Source: Chrysoperla carnea (taxonomy: Eukaryota > Arthropoda > Insecta > Neuroptera > Chrysopidae). From it: DNA of 64,000 nucleotides. This document shows, piece by piece, positions 12,451-23,619 of this stretch; the stretch's first letter is position 1, and every line of letters starts with the position of its first letter. Location of the stretch: the NCBI RefSeq assembly GCF_905475395.1, contig NC_058337.1, positions 116,802,368 to 116,866,367 on the forward strand, given 5' to 3'. The notes below the pieces were generated by a model. It ran no database searches. It saw nothing but the letters and a program-made list of their open reading frames with translations, and was not told where the DNA came from. The position numbers were made by a program, and so were the translations under genes.

Positions 12451-13124
12451 TTAATAATAAGCAGGTCGTTAGTTCCTCGACACTTATTACCCGATAGCAA
12501 TTGTCGGGTAATGTTTTTGCATTTTTTATCCAATTATCTCCTAATTTGAACATCGTCCCAAATGCATTTTTATCAATTTTCACCACAGAAATTTTCGTTT
12601 TAAAAAGTTTTCTTAAACACAACTTTTACAGAAACCTAAAATACTAGATCTATCCCTAGACTTCTTACATGACTGCTAGGTATATTTAAGAGTAAATAAT
12701 GGGGTAATTTCGTAATTTTATGTATCCATTAAATTTTAAATATATTAATACTTAGTTATATGCATGAAAACCAAAAAAAAAAATCTATGTCACCATAGTA
12801 AAATTTCACTTATACAGGGTGATCCAACATATAACAGAAAGACTTCGCGTTAAAATAATGTCAGTTTCTGAATACACTTATATTCGGGAAAGTGATTTTC
12901 TTCTAGACAGGTTGTTGAATTGGGAATTTGAGACAAATTTCCTCAAGTATTGCATAACATTATTGTTTTAGCAATAAAGTCAATAGTGCTAGAGATTTTA
13001 TTCTCAAAACTAGGTGAAGGTACAACCATATCAACACCGCGGGTTTTGTAATATATAACAATAAACATTTAATCCAGAAGGATACTTAATGATAACTCTC
13101 AAATTTCTAACTGTTCTAAGCATG

Positions 13125-13275
13125 CGTTTTGGCAAAAATCACACAAATGCCATTACGCCATTGGATTTCTTATTGTGAGGTTTTGTTAAGAGTGGCGGCT
13201 ATATGAACGAACCTGCAACATCGGAGCACCTAAAAGCTAACTTCTTGTATCCGGAAAAGGACGCTTTCCTGACTG
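13125..13275 (+). pseudogene. Mariner-like (IS630/Tc1) transposase C-terminal fragment
   Basis: Translation of about 13150-13240, with one in-frame stop, gives ITPLDFLL, a GFVKS block and EPATSEHLKAN. This matches the C-terminal catalytic region of insect IS630/Tc1/mariner transposases, where the last acidic residue lies close to a PLDFFLWG-like motif followed by a KPATLEHLKANI-like helix. The same family is better preserved at 47431-47730. The fragment is broken by stops and is partly duplicated at 13802-13850. Confidence 0.5.
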
Positions 13276-13478
13276 TACGAGACAAAGTTTGAAAACCATT
13301 CACCAATTTTATTCTAATACTTTTATAGTGAATTGAATTAATCATTAAATCATTAAAGAATCTTGTTTAACCTTGAATTGATCAAAGTCTTATAAATTAC
13401 GCCCTTCTCAAGGATTTTTTAAAGTTGTGGTGAAAATCTCCGAGAAATATTTCCAAATGGACATAGTAAGATACCGTT
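13212..13478 (+). repeat. Duplicated segment A, copy 1
   Basis: A 267-bp block from CCTGCAACATCGGAGC to AGATACCGTT. It recurs as 13802-14068 with very few differences. Segment I (copy 2) lies exactly between the two copies. Confidence 0.75.
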
Positions 13479-13794
13479 TACGTGACTGATGAGCATAATT
13501 CATAGAAGAAGTACCGATAAATATCGATTCGTACTTTGGCGTACGTAATTACAAACGAAATTTTCAATGATGATAATGCGTCCGCTGCTCGAATTTTCGG
13601 CAAATAGTACTAGTTTTTACATACCTTTCAGTATTTTCGAATCCATGAATCAGAAAATCTCTCACCATCTGTTTGAAAGCTTCTTGTTTAAGAACTCCTG
13701 AATATGGCTTTTAATGAGGTCATTCAAAGAGCTTTCCAAATGAAGACAAATATAATCGTCATCGATTGAACCCTATTTTTGGCAAGATGTTCAT
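13476..13794 (+). repeat. Duplicated segment I, copy 2
   Basis: A 319-bp near-identical copy of 9794-10111, sandwiched between two copies of segment A. A 3-bp overlap (GTT) is shared by the end of A and the start of I. Identity starts and stops sharply. Confidence 0.75.
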
Positions 13795-13801
13795 CGAACA
13801 T

Positions 13802-14068
13802 CCTGCAACATCGGAGCACCTAAAAGCTAACATCTTGTATCCGGAAAAGGACGCTTTCCTGACTGTACGAGACAAAGTTTGAAAACCATTCACCAATTTT
13901 ATTCTAATACTTTTATAGTGAATTGAATTAATCATTAAATCATTAAAGAATCTTGTTTAACCTTGAATTGATCAAAGTCTTATAAATTACGCCCTTCTCA
14001 AGGATTTTATAAAGTTGTGGTGAAAATCTCCGAGAAATATTTCCAAATGGGCATAGTAAGATACCGTT
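13802..14068 (+). repeat. Duplicated segment A, copy 2
   Basis: Second copy of 13212-13478. Like the first, it begins in transposase-derived sequence. Downstream text differs from that following copy 1. Confidence 0.75.
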
Positions 14069-14069
14069 C

Positions 14070-15297
14070 CATTTTCTTGAATACTTTTTTATCGCTATTA
14101 CATATATATCACTCGACATTTATTCAAAAAAACCGAATGCTACTCAGACAGACTCAAGTCGTTAATTTGTTTCAATACTTTGGCATGTATATAAAGCTTT
14201 GAAGATGTTTTTCCCGCAGTAAAAATAAAACCACTTTGTAGTTACATTTCGTAGACAATGTTCAAGTTACATATTTGTAGTCAATATGAGTTTTAATACT
14301 TTTATAATTTAAATTCAAACCAAAAATTAAATTGTAATCAGAAAAATCATAAAATTTATATAATTGTGATTTTAAATTGTTAGTTTCTTGGGGAGGAATG
14401 AATTGTATGCTAATTTTGAAATAAAAATTTTAAAATATCTAGCTTTATAGCCTTATAAGAAAGTAAAGTAATAGATAATAACAAAACTGTGAATTTCCAA
14501 AAGAAAAACTACGAAATTTTCGAAAAAATAAATTCAGAATCCATTACCCATTTACCCTTTTCCATTTTTCGTCTTACTCTTTTTAATAAACTCTAACAAA
14601 AACATTTAAAAATTGCTATGAAAGTTTTTTTCAATGCTTCAAAGCATAAACTAACTCAATCAACAGTTTAAACTTACCTTCTTTTCAAGCGTTTCTAATA
14701 TTAAATCAAGACTCTCATCAACATTGACAAAAAAAAAATTTACTTATAATCATAGCCTTCATAAATCCAAATTGTTACGAGACATTTCTTTTTACATTTA
14801 TGTAAAATTACTTTCCAGAAAAAAGGGTTCAAATCTATATATACATATAAAAAAATATGGATACATATAATAACAATATCTGTAAAGTGATGAAATGTCC
14901 ATTTTCTGCTTTCTTATACATAGGATTCGACCGTGGGCCCATAATGAAGCAAAATTTTTTTGATTCTTTTTGTCCATTGTGATTCTATTTGCACTAATAG
15001 TAAAGTTAATGAAATAAATACCATGATTCTCGAAATGAAACAAAAAATACAACAGACTTACATCTCGCTAAATATCGATATTTCGATTGCAACGCAATCA
15101 TCGCCAGTTGCTGAGTTTACTCAGATAACACATTACAAACATTCCTTACCGAGTTAAGAATAATTATTTAAAATATTAATATCAAAATTACAATAACACT
15201 TACAAAATCGAAAAAATAAACTTTCTAGACAATTATGCTTTTTCTTACCACTCACAACAAATTATTTATTTCTTCGATTTTGTCATTGTGGTCATAA
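14070..15297. other. Gene-free AT-rich stretch
   Basis: Only short chance ORFs; no conserved motif, splice-bounded exon or repeat end recognised. Confidence 0.4.
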
Positions 15298-15749
15298 TCT
15301 ATATATATAAAAGAAAGTCGTGTTAGTTATTCCACTTATAACTCAAGAACGGCTGAACCGATTTAGCTGAAATTGGCAGGGAGGTAGTTTAGAGCCAGGA
15401 GAAGGACATAGGATACCGTTCGACAGCATTCCCGTGTGACTTGACATGAAACGTCAGTCACTATAAAACGTGGTATAACAAAAAAGAATCAGACTTGGAA
15501 TAACAAAACGCAAATGACAGCTATGTAATTGACGTATAATGACAGATATGTAATGACGTATGGATGACAATTTGATATTTGTAAGAAATCAATAATAAAA
15601 CTATTTCTATTAAATAAATAATTAACAATTATAATGTAATGATAGTGCCATTGCCCATTCGTAAAAAGTGAAGTGAACTATAAAACTCGGTATGGTTGAA
15701 AATTTGAGGCGGAACATTAAGGCGGAACAAAGTTCGACGGGTCAGCTAG
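15298..15749 (+). mobile_element. Non-autonomous Helitron
   Basis: A 452-bp element starting TCTATATATATAAAAG and ending GTTCGACGGGTCAGCTAG, inserted between A (15297) and T (15750). This is the diagnostic Helitron arrangement: 5' TC, 3' CTRR, A/T host site, no target duplication. The 5' end is followed by GTCGTGTTAGTTATTCCAC and CGGCTGAACCGATTTAGCTG, words shared by many insect Helitrons. No ORF, so movement would depend on a RepHel protein in trans. Confidence 0.85.
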
Positions 15750-15909
15750 TATATAATAAATTTAGCTACTGACGGTGATTGACAACGATTGCGCTATATC
15801 AATATTTTGCGAGATATAAGTCTGTGGTTTGTATTTTTTAAATAAAATTTTTTAGTATACAATTTTATCGAGTATCGTGGTATTTATTTCAATAACTTTA
15901 AATTTCTTA

Positions 15910-15935
15910 CTAGTTGACCCGTGCGGAAATAATAA
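15910..15935 (-). mobile_element. Second Helitron 3' end, minus orientation
   Basis: On the minus strand the sequence CCGCACGGGTCAACTAG is followed by T, matching the CGGGTCA..CTAG-T 3' end of the Helitron at 15298-15749. The element would extend rightwards from 15910 and could be the one that carried the helicase remnant at 16753-17232, which has the right orientation. Its 5' end was not identified. Confidence 0.5.
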
Positions 15936-16159
15936 TAATAAGAAAGTGTTAATTAAGGCAAATTTTGTTATAAAGCAAAATAATAATATAATCATAGCTC
16001 AAGTGACGAATTTATGGAAATAATAATTTTTTTTTTAAATTTTTTATTCTGAAAATCTTTGAACGCACAATGAGGGGAAATGAAGTATTTCAAGGTTTCG
16101 ATAGTTGCGAGTTTCCTGCCATTTGCCCTTGTGTATTTTGTCGCCAATTCCTTTTTAAC

Positions 16160-16420
16160 CGACTTCAAACAAAAACGGAGGAGGTTATCAATTCGTAATT
16201 TTCGACTGAGTGAACCGATTTTGATGATTTTTTTTTTATTTGAAAGCTGGTGCTTCTCGTGTGGTCCCATTTCAATTTGGTTCAGTTCTGACAATGGCAT
16301 CCACGAGAAAACCATATAAGTCTTAAATTTGCATTAAGTATGTTCTCAAGAAATGGACGAATAACGCAAAATCACGCCAACCGATTTGGATGATTTTTTT
16401 TATATTGAAAAGGGCTTACT
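16160..16420. repeat. Dispersed repeat flanking the helicase remnant (left copy)
   Basis: Starts at ACCGACTTCAAAC with GGAGGAGGTT, then TTCTGACAATGGCATCCACG, AGAAAACCATA, AAATTTGCATTAAGTATG and CCAACCGATTT. The last part recurs in the same order at about 17240-17360, so direct copies flank the helicase fragment. The CCGACTTCAAA word is common in insect repeats and also occurs in the palindrome at 17402-17709. Confidence 0.55.
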
Positions 16421-16752
16421 TCAGAAGTAGTTTAATGACAGTTTGGTTAGGTTCTGATTATGAGATCCATGACAAAGTAACAGAACTCTTCAATTTTTTG
16501 GAACAAATTAATGATATGCGGACAAATCTTTCATAGGCTATCCGGATATTTGAATTATCTACCGTAACGTTGTTAAGGTCAAGTAATTGTCGTAGTCGAA
16601 TATGATGATCAAAGGAACTCCTTGACGGCTTACAATAAAAATGCGATCTGTGATAGAATTTGTAACTGAATATAATCAAATTGCAATCCGCTTACATCCT
16701 TTGCTGCATTGTTACATGACGTAAGCGTTCTAATTGCACTATTTAAGGTATA

Positions 16753-17232
16753 TTATGTTCGACCTTCATTGTCGGTAGACAGATTCCGTAGTCTCGTTAT
16801 TTCCGTCAACGATCTATCGTCATGTGGTTTATTTAATAGTTTGTTGGCGTCCAAATCTGACAAAGCTATACCTTCCAAAGTTTTGACACGACTTAGTGCG
16901 ACATATATTTGCCCTTTTGCAAAGTTTTTTTTACCAAGGTCGATTACAGCTCTTTCGAGGGTGGTACCCTGTAGTTTATGGACTGTAACCGCCCAGCTTA
17001 GTATTAGAGGCAGCATACGGCGTTCTACATCTCCGTAGGCTCTTAATGCCTGAAACGTAGTGCAAGATGGGGGTATGGAACCATTACTATCTTTTAGCCT
17101 AAGCCCAATAGATTCGTCATCAAATTTAACATACACGGATTCTGGTAGCTCTCCATCCTCCAGTTGATCTCTCCTCAAGGCCGGCCTTTTGATTTTTTTT
17201 ATTATACCCATAGCTCCATTCACCCATTTCAT
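16753..17232 (-). pseudogene. Helitron/PIF1-type helicase C-terminal fragment
   Basis: A 159-codon open frame that carries superfamily-1B helicase motifs: NGAMG near residue 6, SWAVTVHKLQGTTLERAV near residues 79-96, and QIYVALSRVKTLEG near residues 107-120. These are the end of the helicase domain of Helitron RepHel or PIF1 proteins, which unwinds DNA with ATP. The Walker motifs, Rep nuclease and everything upstream are missing: similarity stops at about 17240, where a different repeat takes over. Codon usage looks undegraded over this stretch, so the loss may be recent. It is a fragment and not a functional gene. Confidence 0.8.
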
Positions 17233-17239
17233 TTTCGTC

Positions 17240-17365
17240 CATTTCTGACAACGTCATCCATGAGAAAACCATAAAAAACTTAAATTTGCATTAAGTATGC
17301 ACGACAAGAGAACGAATAACTCAATATCAAGCCAACCGATTTCAATGATTCTTTTTTTCGTGACA
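17240..17365. repeat. Dispersed repeat flanking the helicase remnant (right copy)
   Basis: Shares TTCTGACAA, CATCCATGAGAAAACCATA, AAATTTGCATTAAGTATG and CCAACCGATTT in order with 16284-16410, in the same orientation. Confidence 0.55.
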
Positions 17366-17401
17366 AATTAGTGAGTGTACTTCAGATTCACTAAAAATCA
17401 G

Positions 17402-17709
17402 AACTTTTAACAAAAAGAATACCGACTTCAAAAGAAAAACTTTTCCAAAACAAATTAATATGCACTAAAAAGTAAAAAAATAACGATAATATAATGTAGT
17501 TAAAATTATTGTTATTTTTGGAGTCGATGTCAGCCAAGGAAACAACTCTGACAGAACAGTTTGCTACATTAGTTTGGCTGACACCGACTCCAAAAATAAC
17601 AATAATTTTAACTACATTATATTATCGTAATTTTTTTACTTTTTAGTGCATATTAATTTGTTTTGGAAAAGTTTTTCTTTTGAAGTCGGTATTCTTTTTG
17701 TTAAAAGTT
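17402..17709. mobile_element. Near-perfect palindromic element (308 bp)
   Basis: The left arm (17402-17541) reads AACTTTTAAC, ATACCGACTTCAAAAG, ATTAATATGCACTAAAAAG, AATATAATGTAGTTAAAATT, GGAGTCGATGTCAGCCAA. The right arm (about 17572-17709) is its reverse complement with about two mismatches. The roughly 35-bp centre is GGAAACAACTCTGACAGAAC-like. As RNA or cruciform it would be a hairpin of about 140 bp. No ORF and no clear target duplication; probably a young foldback MITE. Confidence 0.8.
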
Positions 17710-18249
17710 TTTTTTATTTTTAATATAAACAAAAGACAAAAAATAATAATCGAAATACGAAAATTGAAATGTGAAAATCGGAAAAACCGATTTCCATAAA
17801 TTCGATACTAGAGCTACGATTTAAACCCCATTTTATCTTGTTAATATAAAGTTAATCTTATCAATTTTCCAAATGCCAGGCAAAAAGAATTAAATAAATT
17901 TCGCTTCGTTATGGGCTCACGGTCTAATGACAGAAATTGTGTGACCTAGATTCACACATAAGAGTTGGTTAACATCAATTTTCTTCTATTTTTTTTTCTT
18001 TTCTTAGACAGTAACTGCTCCTTACTTGTGCTAGACACACCCACATACACACATTTGAAGCACAATAACAATATCCTTTATATTAAATTCAAAAGAAAAT
18101 TACTTATAGCTTCATGGAACTGCTATCGTTTTATAGATAGAAAAATATATTTGTAATGAAAATTCTCATACAACTTCCATATTAAGTACGAGTAATCATA
18201 ATAAACTGTTGGCTGATTGAATTGGACACATTGCCGATAATGGGTCGTA

Positions 18250-18440
18250 TCAGTTTTTTGCTAGCTATAATTTATGTGCTTAACTCGGGGATCAGGACTC
18301 CACATTATTGAAATCTATTAGAGCTAGGTTAATTTTGATCATAAATTTGAAAATTATGGCCCAAATTTAGTAGGATTACATACTTAGTTTATCAAAATTG
18401 GATAAAATTTGGATTTGATAGAGCAAAATTAAATTTTTTG
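18250..18440 (+). repeat. Direct repeat, copy 1 (about 190 bp)
   Basis: Starts CAGTTTTTTGCTAGCTATAA and ends AGCAAAATTAAATTTT. A homologous copy lies about 316 bp downstream at 18567-18757 with similar landmarks (GGGATCAGGACT, CACATTATTGAAA, TTTAGTAGGATTACATACTT). Confidence 0.7.
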
Positions 18441-18566
18441 GATTCTGATGACGTCATAAAGTTAAAAAATTCGTTTTTTTTATAACACAGGCAAATTTTA
18501 TCCGATCTTATTGGAATTTTTTTTGAAACCCTCTAATTTTGGGTCATTCTTTTCAGCTGTGATGTC

Positions 18567-18757
18567 AGTTTTTCGCTAGCTATAACTTATGTACCTAATT
18601 CCGGGATCAGGACTACACATTATTGAAACTTATTAGAGTTAGGTTAATTTTGATCAGCAATTTGAAAAGTGTTAGGTATCCAAATTTAGTAGGATTACAT
18701 ACTTAATTTATCAAAATTGGATAAAATTTGGATGTGATAGAGCAAAATTAAATTTTA
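18567..18757 (+). repeat. Direct repeat, copy 2 (about 190 bp)
   Basis: Second copy of 18250-18440, in the same orientation. The roughly 126-bp stretch between copies is unrelated. Immediately after copy 2 lies a short inverted repeat, TCGCTAAAATTGATA (about 18758) and TATCAATTTTAGCGATA (about 18816). Confidence 0.7.
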
Positions 18758-19011
18758 TCGCTAAAATTGATAGTTACTGCGATTTAAACAATCATAAAAA
18801 TTTTTAACTCGGAAATTATCAATTTTAGCGATAACAGTTGTAAACAAAACTTTTGCAGAATCGAAATTTCCTTTAAAAATGCCTAATAAAGTTTTGCTCT
18901 ATTTCTGTTATTTATGGAGATAATTACTTACCGGTAAAAAAATAATATTTTGGTGTTGCATGAGTTTCGTTTTAATTGATTTCTTTACGCTTAACCATAA
19001 TACAATATTCG

Positions 19012-19262
19012 CCCTGGGAGCTCCGGTGGTTAAGGCGTATCCAATTCCGCGATAAAAATTTATTTAATTAATAAATAGTGTGATGGGTTGGTGTAGTGCA
19101 TGGAATGTGCATGAAGGAGGTGTACTTAGCCTCTGAGAATAATTCAGGAGTTGATAAATGAAATTATCAGCGGAAAAGGTAGTAAAACACATATATATTA
19201 TCACAATGGGCTCTATAGCCTTAGTGTGTCCTTCCTGGACAGCCAATATAACCTAACCTAAC
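19012..19262 (+). mobile_element. SINE-like element: tRNA-like head, non-LTR-like tail
   Basis: The head GGTGGTTAAGGCGTATCC resembles the D-arm/box A of tRNA-Ser or tRNA-Leu (GTGGTTAAGGCG is characteristic). The 3' end reads CAATGGGCTCTATAGCC, GTGTGTCCTTCCTGGACAGCC, then AACCTAACCTAACC, a tail shared with non-LTR retrotransposon remnants in this window. A clear box B was not found. A tRNA-derived SINE borrowing a LINE tail is the best explanation; a 5'-truncated LINE is the alternative. Confidence 0.5.
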
Positions 19263-20010
19263 CATAATACGATGTAATTCATACATGGAAATAAAAGGTT
19301 TAGAATGTTTTTATTTACAAACATATAAATAAAATTTATTGAAACAGCATTGAAAATAAACTTGCTAATTAAATAATTAATCTGATACGTTAAATAAAAA
19401 CTTTTAAGGGGGTAAATATAAGTTAAATATAAACTCAAAGCATATGGAGGTAAAGCTCAAAGAAAACAACACAAAGACAATATAACAACTTGAAATATAT
19501 AATAATAGCTCTCGATAGGGGCATTTTGAATATACACAGTTATGTACGTAGATAGTCACAATACATACAGCGCGCAATTTCTTTAAATGTGTCTCAAGAT
19601 ACATTCGAGTAGCTAACGAAGAAGATATATTGGTCCAATTCTATTGTGTATCAATTTATACAACACATATACATAAAAGCTCACGCACTGTTTTCTTAGG
19701 CTATCTAGAGACGAAAACAATGAGAAAAATTATCCATTAAGGATAGCATAAAAAAAATTACTAATTTCTTTAAATAAGTAAAAAATACTCTTGGCTATTG
19801 TCATGTAAGTTAACAAAAGAATAGCCAGTTTATTGTAGCAAGTAGCATATAGCTCGTTATTTAAAATTATCTTTAGGTATACGGTCGTTATTTTCTTTTG
19901 GTAGGTATAATTAGTACAATCATCGTGGATTTTCACCTATCACAAAGATAAACTTTTTGGTGACATAAAAAGTTTTATGGGCAGCAATCCAATAAAGAAA
20001 GTTTGAATAT
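19263..20010. other. Gene-free AT-rich stretch
   Basis: Several chance ORFs on the minus strand have low-complexity, hydrophobic translations without recognisable domains. No other feature. Confidence 0.4.
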
Positions 20011-20011
20011 A

Positions 20012-20295
20012 TACTGTTTGTAAGCCATATTGTTAGCCATTTATATTATATGAAGTATGAAAGGTTCTAACGGACGTTATTATGTATAAAACAAAGAGGG
20101 ATTGTAGATGTGTATACATGAACCTAGCCGGTCAGACTCAGCACTTGAAGTTTTACATGTACAATACCAGTCACACACAGTAACACATAACCATAACACA
20201 CAATACACATTCTCTCTTTGTTTTATACGTTCATAAAAACTCTTCTTACTTTATATGTTTTATATGGCTAACGAGACAGTTTACAATCGGTATAG
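20012..20295. mobile_element. Imperfect inverted-repeat element
   Basis: Left arm words TTTGTAAGCCATATTGTTAGCCAT and GTATAAAACAAAGAG (20084-20098) recur as reverse complements on the right: CTCTTTGTTTTATAC (about 20214-20228), then ATGGCTAACGAGACAGTTTACAA (about 20262-20284). Arms are about 90 bp and partly diverged. The interior is not coding. MITE-like. Confidence 0.5.
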
Positions 20296-20299
20296 CGTG

Positions 20300-23225
20300 A
20301 ACCAAACATATAAATTTTGGACCTTTTCTGTATAAAACAGTCATTGCACATATCTCCTAAATTACTTGTAATAAAAAATAATTATAACGTGAAATTCTCT
20401 ACAAGAAAGTTCTTTAACCAAATTATAAAACCGTTAATCATTTAATGTTTTGCATTCTCTATTGGCAAGCTTAAATCAGATTGTTATCCTCCAAATAATT
20501 TACAGAAATATTTTGGAATTCGTAATAGAGATAAACATAACTTTTCTTTACTTGGTGAAAACATTGACGTACTATATATAACAAAACAGAATTAACTTTG
20601 CAATAAAATGCCATCTTTGTACAGTGCGGATAATAATTCGCTTCGTGGATAACCTTTTTAGCACAGTTCTTGAAAATACTATTTCACAGTTCTTACACAA
20701 TGATTTCATCATTTACGTAATAATACTTATTAATAAATAAATAATATAATTATTTTAAAATAAAGGCAATATTATTACATAAATGATACAAACATATAAT
20801 CCATTCCAAATGCCATCTATACAACTCTCATAGAACCATAATATGGTTTTTCCGATGGAAAAGTCAATAATGTGTGAAAAACAGAATGAATAAATGTTGC
20901 TTTAGATGGTTATTAACTGATGGCATTAGTAGATACAATTCAAACAAACTTTTAAGGAATATAGGGTGAAATTAAACAGTAACTTGATGAAAGTAATATA
21001 CTCACTCATCCGTACCTACTCATAGGTCCCTCTAAATATTGATGAAAGCATCATTCAGATTTTGTTACTTTTACTTAATTATTTCAAATTACGTTTAAGG
21101 CCATGTACGGCTTTTTATTAAGAATAACTTTTTTCCATAAAACAAATCAGAAAAAAGTTTTTCATATTTGGAAAAAATGGTAGCTTGATCTTTTTTTTTT
21201 TTTTGCAAGGCCAAAGACTTTAAAATTCGAAAAATACCCGGTAAGTAACAAGTATTAGTAATCTCAATTGTAGAAACAATTACTTAATCTTTCAATAAAT
21301 GATGTGTGTAATAATTTTTTCATCTAAAATGATGCTTATTGAAAAAGTGAATTAATTATTTCAAGGTAAATAATTTTTATTGTTAAAATGCTACTTACTT
21401 TTAGCTGTAAAATAAGAGAAAAAAACTAACTTCTCAAGGTAACACATAAAATTTAAAAAAAATAATCGTGATTTGTAGAAACGTCACGATTTATTCTCTA
21501 AACTAATATTTCTTATCATCAACAAATCTGTATGTATTATTGATATTAAACTTCATTCTCAATTTTTCCGACCTTTTTGGAAATTAATTAATTTTTTGGA
21601 AAAACCATTTAGTACTTACGTTTTATAGTAAGAAAATTGAGTCATTATAACTGTGGAATGTTTGCTTACTTATAGCTACTCGAAATCAAGGAAAAAATAA
21701 GAAATTAAAAATTTTAAAATATGAATTTAGGTATTAGAAACTGGCTGAGTTTTCTAGAACTTCGGTTGAAAGTTGAATCTTTGCAAGTGGCTGTTAGAGA
21801 ATATTGATCCTATATTAACATATTGTAATTTTTTGGAAATTTTACGTGTTTACTACGAAATAATTCCGTGTTTTAAAAGTTGGATTCCGATATAATCTTG
21901 GGCGTATAAATATAAAAAAAAAAAACCTGTATATCATGTCCTTGCAATTTCATTTTTTGGTTGAAATTGTACGAGTATAAAAATAAATTAGCTCCAGTTG
22001 TCATGATTAGGGTAAAACAAGGTATTGCCAGGCACTTTATTAGTAACGGAAGAAGCCCAAGAACGACCAGGATATCAAATAAATTTATATAAATATTATT
22101 CTAATTATTATTCTTCTAATAATCATAGGTTTTTGAAAAGAAAATGAATTACAGTTTACACCAAATCTGGCCAAGTTTTTCGGAATCCAGGGCTATGCAG
22201 TTAATGAATCTTTATAAAAACTGCTCTACTGCATAGTTTAAGGCTGGCATAAAGAAGTTAATAACAAAAATTTATGCGTTCAGGCCTAGGGGGTTGAAAT
22301 CACCCCCTGTTCGAAGGTGGGAAAATTTTAAATTTATTTAAATTTACTTTTCCAGATCTTCATTGATCATATTCTTGCCATTATTCTTCAGGGTCATATT
22401 CTTGCCATTGATATGACTCTGTATCTCTACCCTGTAGTACTTTCTGTTTAATCCTGTTTACATTAGCAGATAAATATTTACATTACCTGGACTCTTTTCT
22501 AATTATATTTTCCCTCCATTTAAAATACGCATTATGTTTAGTTGTGTATAATACCAGCCAACAAGACCAACAGGTTTTTTCTGAACTTATATTTTCTTAA
22601 AGATAATTTTGCTCTAAAACCTACTACAACTGATTCGCCAATAAAACAGAATTTCAAAGCGGGGCATTAACAAAACTAAAATTATATTCAACTAGGTTTA
22701 AATTATGAATAAAAAATCAGTTAATTTTTATTATTAGATATTGAAATATTTTAAATATTTGGTACCAAAACAATTAACGTGAATAAAATCATTGACAGGT
22801 GCTCAGAACTGAAAATAGATCGTTTCTGCGGTATTAGTCTCGGTCATTCTACGTGCATTTTAAATTTTCGGGGATGTATTACTCTTTATTTTGTCTTAAA
22901 CTGATATTGTCAGCTGACCAGGACTACCCACTTTTACCCTAATTTTTAAGAGAAGTAGATTAAAACATTAGATATTTATATTTAAAAAAATTAAAATAAC
23001 TAAAAAAATTCGCAAAATAACTTCCATATATAACTGAAAGTTTGTATATTGAAATTAAGTATTTGATGTAACCTAAAAATTTTTCTCACGTAAAAGTAAA
23101 ATTCCGAGAATATCATTGTCTGTACAAGGTGTATCCAACAAGAAGAAGTAAAGAGAATTCGGAAATACCATTCTCTAGAACCCCGAATTAAAAATTATCT
23201 TATTATATTCCTGTACTATTCGTGG
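20300..23225. other. Gene-free AT-rich stretch
   Basis: No exon with splice signals or conserved translation was seen. A small GC-rich inverted word pair GGGGGTTGAAATCACCCCC lies at about 22289-22307. Otherwise AT-rich sequence only. Confidence 0.4.
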
Positions 23226-23227
23226 CA

Positions 23228-23455
23228 GCAGTAAACAATACTAGGACTTTGTATCTACACATATGCTCACACAATAAACACATAAACTGAAAATTTTCAA
23301 GTAGTGTTTATCTTTTTAACAAAGAGGACAAGAACCGCTTTCTTGGTACCAAAAAATTGATCATAGAAAACTACAAAGGTATCTGTTTTTTCCTCCAGTA
23401 TTAATATTATGCACATTTTTATTGTTAATATCTCATTCCACAGACGATAAAGAAT
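23228..23455 (+). repeat. Dispersed repeat family 2, copy 1
   Basis: Shares ordered words with 38165-38455: AACAATACTA, CATTGTATCT or TTTGTATCT, CCGNTTTCTTGG, ATATCTCATTC, ACAGACGATAAA. It is diverged. The second copy contains an extra hairpin. Confidence 0.5.
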
Positions 23456-23619
23456 TTCCATTGTTTTCATTAAATACAGAATCTTTTTTTAATCAAGTGC
23501 ATTCAATCTGTTACAACGTCTGTGCAAGAAATGTCTTACAAGAAGCATTTCTTAATGTTCAAGGCCAGATTTACACAAGCGCCGCAATTGGACAATGGCA
23601 AAAAATGCCGCCCTAAGTT

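Noticed and set aside
19249..19262. CCTAACC repeats like the insect TTAGG telomere motif
   Set aside because: Only two or three units, positioned as the tail of a SINE/non-LTR element.
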